Source: Rhodospirillaceae bacterium UBA6608 (GTDB lineage Bacteria > Pseudomonadota > Alphaproteobacteria > Rhodospirillales_A > Casp-alpha2). From it: a stretch of DNA of 12,549 bases. The notes below the pieces were generated by a model that saw only the letters and a list, made by a program, of their open reading frames with translations, had not been told where the DNA came from and made no database searches. How positions within the stretch are numbered: the stretch's first letter is position 1; each line of letters starts with the position of its first letter. Location: contig DJHY01000304.1 of NCBI GenBank assembly GCA_002433335.1, forward strand, positions 1 to 12,549, in the 5' to 3' direction. A program made the translations under genes and the position numbers. This document shows positions 7,672-12,549 of the stretch, piece after piece.

Positions 7672-9000
7672 ATGCAGTCTCGCGACCATTTCGCCACCCG
7701 GTTGGGCTTCGTTCTGGCTGCCGCCGGCTCCGCCGTGGGGCTGGGCAACATCTGGAAATTTCCCTACATGACCGGGCAAAGCGGCGGCGGGGCGTTCCTG
7801 CTGATTTACCTGGCCTTCGTCTTTTCCATCGGCTTTTCGGTGATGCTGGCCGAGTTCGCCATCGGCCGCGCCGGGCAACGCAACCCCGTCGGCTCGTTCC
7901 GCGCCCTGAAGGGCGGGCCCTGGGCCGCCGCCGGGGGCCTGGGCGTTCTGGCCGGTTTCGTGATCCTGTCCTTTTATTCCGTGGTCGGCGGCTGGACCAT
8001 CGCCTATGCGGTCAAGGCCGCGACCGGCGCGTTGGCGCATAGCGATCCGAAAGCCCTGGGCGCAACGTTCGGCGGGTTCATTTCCGAGCCCTGGGGCGTG
8101 ATCGGTTTCCACACTCTGTTCATGGTGCTGACCGCTGGCGTCATCGCCGGCGGCGTGCGCGGCGGGATCGAGCGGGCGTCGCGCATCCTTATGCCCATTC
8201 TGGCGGTTCTCGTTGTTGTTCTGGCAGTGCGCGCGGTCACCTTGGACGGCGCAGAGAAAGGGATCGCCTTTTTCCTGACCCCCGACTTTTCCAAGGTCAC
8301 CTGGGACACGGTCAACGCCGCCCTGGGGCAGGCTTTCTTTTCCCTGTCCCTGGGCATGGGCGCGATGCTGACCTACGCCAGCTACCTGGACAAACAGGTC
8401 AACCTGCCGCGCACCGCGGCACAAGTGACCTTTTTGGATACGGCGTTCGCCGTGATCGCCGGGTTCATGATCCTGCCTGCTGTCTTCGCATTCGGCTTCG
8501 ACCCGGCGTCCGGGCCCGGACTGACCTTCATCACCCTGCCCGCCGTGTTCGCGCAGATGCCCCTGGGTCAGGCCTTCGCCTTTATGTTCTTTGCATTGTT
8601 GGCGATCGCCGCCCTGACCTCCGCCGTGTCGATCCTGGAGCCTGTCGTCGCCTATCTGATCGACGAACGCGGCATCTCGCGGCGCTGGGGCGTCGTTATC
8701 GCGGGGGCCGTCATTTGGGCGCTCGGCATTCCGTCTGCCCTGTCACTGGGTCCATGGTCCGACCTCAAGGTCGGGGGCAAGGGGTTCCTGGATGCCATGG
8801 ATTATCTGGCCTCGAACATCATGCTGCCGCTGGGCGGGGTATTGATCGCCTTGTTCGTCGGCTGGTCGATCACTGCCCGCGCCATTGAAGAAGCCCAATC
8901 CGACGGCACGCACCCGTTTCCCCTGGTCCGGGTCTGGGTGTTCATCTGCCGGTTCGTCGCCCCGGCGGCGGTCGCCTGGGTCCTGATCAAAGGCCTGTAA
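7672..9000 (+). CDS. Sodium:neurotransmitter symporter (NSS/SNF) family amino-acid transporter
   Basis: The 442-residue protein is a LeuT-fold symporter of the NSS family that moves an amino acid or related amine with Na+. Transmembrane helix 1 holds the unwound motif AVGLGNIWKFPY (21-32), with N26 at the place of LeuT Na1 ligand N27. Helix 6 reads FFSLSLGMGAMLTYASY (222-238), very close to LeuT. Helix 8 carries T316-S317, matching the LeuT Na2 ligands. I count 11 membrane helices, usual for short bacterial members such as MhsT. LeuT E290 in helix 7 aligns with alanine (A259), while D256 sits about one turn earlier. AGGGGA lies five bases before the ATG, a good ribosome site. The gene stands alone between the hairpin after the chemoreceptor gene and the peroxidase promoter. 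The amino acid carried is unknown. Confidence 0.93.
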   Translation: MQSRDHFATRLGFVLAAAGSAVGLGNIWKFPYMTGQSGGGAFLLIYLAFVFSIGFSVMLAEFAIGRAGQRNPVGSFRALKGGPWAAAGGLGVLAGFVILSFYSVVGGWTIAYAVKAATGALAHSDPKALGATFGGFISEPWGVIGFHTLFMVLTAGVIAGGVRGGIERASRILMPILAVLVVVLAVRAVTLDGAEKGIAFFLTPDFSKVTWDTVNAALGQAFFSLSLGMGAMLTYASYLDKQVNLPRTAAQVTFLDTAFAVIAGFMILPAVFAFGFDPASGPGLTFITLPAVFAQMPLGQAFAFMFFALLAIAALTSAVSILEPVVAYLIDERGISRRWGVVIAGAVIWALGIPSALSLGPWSDLKVGGKGFLDAMDYLASNIMLPLGGVLIALFVGWSITARAIEEAQSDGTHPFPLVRVWVFICRFVAPAAVAWVLIKGL

Positions 9001-9011
9001 TCCGGGCTGGG

Positions 9012-9025
9012 GTGATTTAGATCAA
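9012..9025 (+). promoter_or_regulatory. FNR/ANR/CRP-type operator upstream of the peroxidase gene
   Basis: GTGATTTAGATCAA matches the FNR consensus TTGAT-N4-ATCAA in nine of ten defined positions. It lies 66 bp before the GTG start. A GATAAC hexamer at 9045-9050 is a possible -10, which would place the box near -39, close to the classic activating position. FNR-type control of cytochrome c peroxidases under low oxygen is known in several proteobacteria. Confidence 0.7.
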
Positions 9026-9028
9026 CAT

Positions 9029-9043
9029 CTTTTCGCCGAAAAG
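9029..9043. repeat. Perfect 15-bp palindrome CTTTTCG-C-CGAAAAG
   Basis: Seven-base arms surround a single central C, too tight for an RNA hairpin loop and therefore more like a protein-binding dyad. It lies just downstream of the FNR box and ends one base before the candidate -10, inside the core promoter spacer, where a bound protein would block transcription. Confidence 0.5.
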
Positions 9044-9090
9044 TGATAACAAGACGCATTAGCATTTAACTCAATTCCACGAGCTTCATT

Positions 9091-10251
9091 GTGACCCGAC
9101 CTTATTCCGCTTTCGCGGGCGCCTTGTTGTTGGCGGCCGCTGTACTGGCGCCCTCTCACGCAACCAGCGCCGGAGACATCGCCACCAAGGAAGACCTGGG
9201 CAAGGCCTTGTTCTTCGATACCAACCTCTCGAAGAACCGCAGCCAAGCCTGCGCCACCTGTCACAATCCCGATTTCGCCTTTACCGATCCGCGCGAAACC
9301 GAGGTCGGCAAGGCCGTCTCCTTGGGCGACGACGGCACCAGCTTGGGTGACCGAAACGCGCCGACCGCCGCCTATGCCAAATTCTCTCCCCGCTTCCACA
9401 AAGTGAAGACCGGGCAATACGTCGGGGGCCAGTTCCTGGATGGACGCGAACCCGATCTTGCCGGACAGGCCGGGGGCCCGCCGCTCAACCCCATCGAAAT
9501 GGGGATGCCGGACAAGGCCTCGGTCGTGGCGCGGCTGTGGGAAAATGCGGATTACGTCACGGCCTTCGCCAAGCTGTTCGGCCCCAAGGTCCGGGAAGAC
9601 ACGAATGCCGCCTATGCGGCGATGACCCAGGCCATTGCGGCATTCGAGCAGACGCAGGAATTCGCGCCATTTGATTCGAAGTACGACCGATATCTGCGCG
9701 GCGAAGCAAAATTGACGGATCAGGAAGACCTGGGCCGGCTGCTGTTCTTTTCCCAGCAATTCACCAACTGCAATCTATGCCACCAGTTGCATACCATGCA
9801 GCCGGCGAAGGGCGAGACCTTCACCAACTACCAGTTTCACAACATCGGCATTCCGGTGAACGAGGCGGTCCGCAAGGCCAACGGCTCCAAACCGGATTTC
9901 GTCGATCATGGCTTGTTGGACAACGCGGCAGTGAAAGACCGGGCGCAGTCCGGCAAGTTCAAAGTCCCGAGCCTGCGCAACGTCGCGGTGACTGGCCCCT
10001 ACATGCACAACGGCGTCTTCAAGGACCTTCGGACGACGATCCTGTTCTACAACAAATACAACACCAAGGATCCGAACCGCCTGATCAATCCGGAAACCGG
10101 CAAGCCGTTCCGCGCCCCCGAAGTGGCGGAGAACCTGTCGATGAAGGAACTGACCCATGGCCCCGCCTTGGACAACAAGCGGATCAACGCCCTGGTCGCG
10201 TTCCTGAAAACGCTGACCGACAAGCGCTACGAGCATTTGTTGGAAAAATAA
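9091..10251 (+). CDS. Dihaem cytochrome c peroxidase / MauG-like protein, periplasmic
   Basis: The 386-residue protein begins with a Sec signal peptide (hydrophobic stretch about 9-20, likely cleavage after A24 or A27) and has two c-type haem sites: CATCH (54-58) and CNLCH (227-231). LNPIEMGMP (132-140) is the conserved active-site loop with E136, and GPYMHNGVF (302-310) is the usual segment of the electron-transfer haem region, M305 being a candidate axial ligand. Family members reduce H2O2 in the periplasm with electrons from cytochrome c or similar donors; MauG relatives oxidise protein residues instead. No methylamine genes are nearby, so peroxidase is the better guess. The start is GTG with little ribosome-site match, but it gives a proper signal peptide. 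The promoter carries an FNR-type box, implying low-oxygen expression. A strong hairpin follows directly after the stop. Confidence 0.9.
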   Translation: MTRPYSAFAGALLLAAAVLAPSHATSAGDIATKEDLGKALFFDTNLSKNRSQACATCHNPDFAFTDPRETEVGKAVSLGDDGTSLGDRNAPTAAYAKFSPRFHKVKTGQYVGGQFLDGREPDLAGQAGGPPLNPIEMGMPDKASVVARLWENADYVTAFAKLFGPKVREDTNAAYAAMTQAIAAFEQTQEFAPFDSKYDRYLRGEAKLTDQEDLGRLLFFSQQFTNCNLCHQLHTMQPAKGETFTNYQFHNIGIPVNEAVRKANGSKPDFVDHGLLDNAAVKDRAQSGKFKVPSLRNVAVTGPYMHNGVFKDLRTTILFYNKYNTKDPNRLINPETGKPFRAPEVAENLSMKELTHGPALDNKRINALVAFLKTLTDKRYEHLLEK

Positions 10252-10252
10252 A

Positions 10253-10276
10253 AAGGGGCGCCCGACGGCGCCCCTT
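10253..10276. terminator. Bidirectional intrinsic terminator between peroxidase and bacterioferritin genes
   Basis: AAGGGGCGCC (10253-10262) and GGCGCCCCTT (10267-10276) form a perfect ten-base stem with a four-base CGAC loop. Read on the minus strand the stem is followed by TTTATTTTT, a strong terminator 25 bases after the second bacterioferritin stop. On the plus strand it starts one base after the peroxidase stop but is followed only by TTCC, so it should work less well that way. Confidence 0.85.
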
Positions 10277-10301
10277 CCAACCCCGGTCCGATGACCTGAA
10301 A

Positions 10302-10772
10302 TCAGGACATCTTGGATTGAATGTAGTTGTGCAGGCCCATTTTCTCGATCAAGCCGAGCTGCTTTTCGCACCAATACAGGTGGTCTTCCTCGGTGTCTTC
10401 CAGCAGGCCCAGAAGCATCTGACGGGTGACGTAGTCGCCTTCCTTTTCGCAAAGGGCGATGACCTTGACCAATTCGTTACGAACGAAGACCTCATAGGCC
10501 AGATCGTTCTTGATCATCGACGGCACGTCTTTGCCGATCTTCAGCTTGTCGCGGGAGGCGACGTCGGGCGTCCCTTCCAGGAACAGGACACGCTCAATGA
10601 TCTTGGCGGCGTGCTCCAATTCTTCTTCGTGCTCGTGGTTGATCCGCTCGTACAGTTCTTCAAGACCGAAGTCCTGATACATCCGCGAATGGATGAAGTA
10701 CTGGTCGGCCGCGGACATTTCGTGGGTCAGCAGCTTGTTCAAAGCGGTGATGACTGTCTTCTTGCCTTTCAT
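10302..10772 (-). CDS. bfr: Bacterioferritin, ferroxidase-type subunit lacking the haem methionine
   Basis: This 156-residue four-helix protein is a clear bacterioferritin (MKGKKTVITALNKLLTHEMS start). Compared with E. coli Bfr, the diiron ferroxidase ligands are kept: E18, E51, H54 and E94, and then E128 and H131, shifted by one residue through an insertion in the LEDTEEDH loop. The haem-binding Met52 is replaced by Leu52 (E51-L52-E53-H54). It should therefore oxidise Fe2+ but not bind haem through the usual methionine pair at a homodimer interface. It is the downstream gene of a two-gene operon: its AAGGAG ribosome site overlaps the stop of the upstream ferritin gene, 13 bp away. A mixed 24-mer with that neighbour is likely, as reported for two-subunit bacterioferritins in Magnetospirillum and Pseudomonas. 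Confidence 0.93.
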   Translation of the reverse strand: MKGKKTVITALNKLLTHEMSAADQYFIHSRMYQDFGLEELYERINHEHEEELEHAAKIIERVLFLEGTPDVASRDKLKIGKDVPSMIKNDLAYEVFVRNELVKVIALCEKEGDYVTRQMLLGLLEDTEEDHLYWCEKQLGLIEKMGLHNYIQSKMS

Positions 10773-10785
10773 GACGCGGCGCTCC

Positions 10786-11250
10786 TTACGCTTGGGACTG
10801 GATGTAGTTCTGCAGGCCGATGTTGCCGATCAGGCTGACCTGCGTTTCCAGCCAATCCAGGTATTCTTCTTCGTCCTCGAGAATGTCGTCGAGCAGGTCA
10901 CGCGACACGTAGTCGCCCTTGCTCTCGCACAGCGCGATGGCGGCGCGCAGGGCGGCAATGCCCTCTTCCTCAAGCGCGGTGTCGCACTTCAGGATTTCCT
11001 CGGTGTTCTCGCCGATCCGCAGCTTGCCCAGGTCCTGCAGGTTGGGCAGGCCTTCGAGAAACAGAATGCGGGCGATCAGCTTGTCCGCCTGCTTCATGTC
11101 CTTGATCGACTTTTTGTATTCATGCTCGCCAATGTCATCCATTCCCCAATCGTTGAAGATACGGGAATGCAGGAAGTACTGGTTGATGGCGGTAAGTTCG
11201 TTTTTGAGAATCAGGTTCAGGTTCCTGATGACCTCACGGTCCCCCTTCAT
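10786..11250 (-). CDS. bfr: Bacterioferritin, haem-type subunit with degenerate ferroxidase centre
   Basis: This 154-residue bacterioferritin resembles E. coli Bfr closely at both ends ([21 protein letters not shown]). The haem ligand Met52 is kept (D51-M52-K53-Q54). The ferroxidase centre is altered: E18, E94 and E127 remain, but E51 is Asp, H54 is Gln and H130 is Tyr. Losing both histidines should weaken or abolish diiron catalysis. The pattern is the mirror image of the downstream paralogue, so the two gene products probably assemble together, one supplying haem and the other iron oxidation. The ATG has a strong AAGGAG seven bases upstream. A 140-bp non-coding region with a possible iron-regulator site precedes it. 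Confidence 0.93.
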   Translation of the reverse strand: MKGDREVIRNLNLILKNELTAINQYFLHSRIFNDWGMDDIGEHEYKKSIKDMKQADKLIARILFLEGLPNLQDLGKLRIGENTEEILKCDTALEEEGIAALRAAIALCESKGDYVSRDLLDDILEDEEEYLDWLETQVSLIGNIGLQNYIQSQA

Positions 11251-11390
11251 GATCCGGCTCCTTGGATTGATTCACGGGTAGTCGGGAATTGGGGACACCC
11301 TCTCATAATTCTAGAGAGGCCACAAGAGCATTGATTTTCCTATATAATTTTGAAAGTCATTTGCATTTGCGTTGGGAACGAGACGTATTC
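11251..11390 (-). promoter_or_regulatory. AT-rich promoter region of the bacterioferritin operon
   Basis: This 140-bp gap is much more AT-rich than its neighbours. The plus-strand dyad TGAAAGTCATTTGCA (11351-11365) has a 7-1-7 layout, pairs at five of seven positions, and on the minus strand matches the Fur core TGAGAATGATTCTCA at 11 of 15 positions. TATATA at 11346-11341 (minus) could be a -10. A second dyad, CCTCTC-N9-GAGAGG (11299-11319), lies closer to the gene. Iron control of bacterioferritin is common, but which regulator acts here (Fur, Irr or another) is inference. Confidence 0.4.
11299..11319. repeat. Inverted repeat CCTCTC-N9-GAGAGG
   Basis: Two perfect six-base arms flank ATAATTCTA, about 50-70 bases before the first bacterioferritin start. 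No T-run follows on either strand, so an operator or a small leader hairpin is likelier than a terminator. Confidence 0.45.
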
Positions 11391-11792
11391 TCATCCCTCA
11401 TCCGCCAGACATCCGGCAAGCCATGCGCGCGCCGCGTTGAGGGACGTAAAGGCTTCGATTTCATGGCCTTCCGGGCGCGGTTTGCCGGAGATGAAGGCCG
11501 CGAACACGTCCTGCATCTTGGCGTGGGGCGAGATCAGACCGGTAAACATCGGGTTGTTCCGGTCGCCGAATATTTCGCGTGATTTTTCCGCATGGCCCGC
11601 GCCGATCGTTTCGGTCAGCGCGAACAGGCTGTCGCTGTCGATATCGGTGAAATCGAACAGGTCATATTTATGCCGGTCCCGGCCGGGGTGGGCCGCCGTT
11701 TCCCGGGCGATCTCCATAAATTCGTACGGAGCCGCGAATCCGGTCAGAACGACATGCAGGCCATCGCCTTCGTCGTGAATTGTAAACGGCAT
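11391..11792 (-). CDS. Small SpoIIAA/STAS-like protein
   Basis: The 133-residue soluble protein has an alternating strand-helix pattern: strand FTIHDEGDGLHVVLTG (3-18), helix near 23-34, strand KYDLFDFTDI (42-51), later the strand MFTGLISP (82-89), a helix near 92-101, and a C-terminal strand-helix EAFTSLNAARAWLAG. This order and the AxxWL end resemble the SpoIIAA-like/STAS proteins common in proteobacteria, which lack a known enzyme activity. The phosphorylatable serine motif of true anti-sigma antagonists is not visible, so a signalling role should not be assumed. GGAGG lies six bases before the ATG. The nitroreductase stop is only 30 bp upstream on the same strand, so the two genes are probably co-transcribed. 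The fold call is from pattern only. Confidence 0.6.
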   Translation of the reverse strand: MPFTIHDEGDGLHVVLTGFAAPYEFMEIARETAAHPGRDRHKYDLFDFTDIDSDSLFALTETIGAGHAEKSREIFGDRNNPMFTGLISPHAKMQDVFAAFISGKPRPEGHEIEAFTSLNAARAWLAGCLADEG

Positions 11793-11822
11793 CGGGCGCC
11801 TCCCCGGCGGGGTGTCACGGCA

Positions 11823-12549
11823 TCAGCGGAAGTCGAACCCCCGCTTTTTCAGCGCATCGCGCAGATGATCGCGCGGACGCTGGGCGTACTTCTTATCGAC
11901 ATCGGCGGACCAGGATTCCTTATCCGTGGTCTTGCCGATGGATTCGTAGTGTTCGCGGAGCTGGTCGTTATAGGTATCGACGATGCCCAACGCCTTATCG
12001 GCGTCGTAGCGCTCGTAGTGGATGATCCCTTCGGCGGGCATGCGCGGCTTTTGCTTCGGCGCTTCCGCCGGATAGCCCAGGCACAGGCCAAACACCACGT
12101 AAGCACGGTACGGCAGGTTCAGAATTTCGGCCACGGCCTCGGGGTCGTTGCGCATGGCGCCGATCATCACGCCTTGAATGCCCAGGCTTTCCGCAACCAA
12201 GTAGGCGGACATGCCGACCAGGGTGGCATCGACCGAGGCCATCAACCCCATTTCCAGGTTGTTGTCGTCCAGATTGTTGCCGTTGCGCTGGAACGCGGCT
12301 TCGATCCGCGTCAGGTCGGCGACGAAGGCAAGATAGACCGGGCAATCGATGATGTGCTTCTGACCGCCGGCCAGCTTGGCCAGCTTGGCCTTGGTTTCGG
12401 CATCGCGCACGACAACCACCGAATAGGCCTGCAGGTTGGCCGAGGTCGGAGCGCGGCGCGCTGCTTCGACGATCGCCGTGACTTGTTCGTCGGTCACCGG
12501 TTTGTCGGAATAGGCGCGAATCGACCGACGGCCATGCGGGGGGCGGCTG
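11823..12549 (-). CDS. NfsA-type nitroreductase / NADPH-dependent flavin oxidoreductase (5' end outside window)
   Basis: The frame ends at 11823 and stays open to the right edge. A GTG at 12497 could be called as start (224 residues), but the codons before it read HGRRSIRAYSDKPV, the conserved FMN-phosphate-binding beginning of the nitroreductase fold, so the true start lies beyond 12549. Downstream come ARRAPTSANLQAYSVVVV, LAGGQKHIIDCPVYLAFVAD and the long C-terminal arm typical of NfsA/FRP enzymes, ending in LKKRGFDFR. Such FMN homodimers use NADPH to reduce nitro compounds, quinones, flavins or chromate two electrons at a time. The physiological substrate is unknown. The STAS-like gene follows after 30 bp, probably in one operon. 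Confidence 0.87.
   Translation of the reverse strand, partial: SRPPHGRRSIRAYSDKPVTDEQVTAIVEAARRAPTSANLQAYSVVVVRDAETKAKLAKLAGGQKHIIDCPVYLAFVADLTRIEAAFQRNGNNLDDNNLEMGLMASVDATLVGMSAYLVAESLGIQGVMIGAMRNDPEAVAEILNLPYRAYVVFGLCLGYPAEAPKQKPRMPAEGIIHYERYDADKALGIVDTYNDQLREHYESIGKTTDKESWSADVDKKYAQRPRDHLRDALKKRGFDFR

Noticed and set aside
9777..10838. 353-codon plus-strand frame running from the peroxidase into the bacterioferritin genes
   Set aside because: It crosses three well-identified genes and a strong terminator; it is a composite shadow.

Overview
The window reads as about 12.5 kb of a GC-rich proteobacterial chromosome. The gene families fit an alphaproteobacterium of the Rhodospirillales type: a long-sensor chemoreceptor ending in a [13 protein letters not shown] tail, a two-subunit bacterioferritin pair, an FNR-type site before a dihaem peroxidase, and DUF3604 and AEC family genes. 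This placement is inferred from the families, not from a marker gene. I see no rRNA, tRNA, CRISPR array, insertion sequence or phage gene. Gene density is normal, strand switches are few, and nothing looks recently acquired.

Left part (1-2275). Two minus-strand genes. The outer one is cut by the window edge and encodes a DUF3604/PHP-like putative metal-dependent enzyme with a large N-terminal region. Upstream of it lies a gene for a small membrane-anchored coiled-coil protein with an Ala/Lys/Pro/Asp repeat tail. A 217-bp divergent intergenic region then leads to plus-strand genes.

Middle part (2276-10251), all plus strand. An enolase-superfamily (MR/MLE) epimerase or racemase gene is followed after 4 bp by a TSUP (TauE/SafE) exporter and, 108 bp later, by an AEC-family anion carrier. 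These three look like a small-molecule metabolism and transport cassette. Next comes a 342-bp leader rich in inverted repeats, then a methyl-accepting chemotaxis protein with a large periplasmic sensor of probable HBM type, ended by a GC-rich hairpin. After it come an NSS-family sodium:amino-acid symporter and a dihaem cytochrome c peroxidase/MauG-like protein. The peroxidase promoter carries a near-perfect FNR/ANR box and a 15-bp perfect palindrome.

Right part (10252-12549), all minus strand. A strong hairpin terminator serves both directions where the peroxidase meets two adjacent bacterioferritin genes. The two ferritins are complementary: one keeps the ferroxidase ligands but lost the haem methionine, and the other keeps the haem methionine but lost ferroxidase ligands. 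Their promoter region holds a possible Fur-like site. Upstream are a small SpoIIAA/STAS-like protein and an NfsA-type nitroreductase whose reading frame continues past the window edge. Peroxidase, bacterioferritins and nitroreductase together suggest a redox and iron-stress neighbourhood, but the sequence does not show a single co-regulated system. I found no clearly new defence or mobile system; the best leads are the complementary bacterioferritins, the layered peroxidase promoter, the chemoreceptor leader and the MR/MLE-TSUP-AEC cassette.
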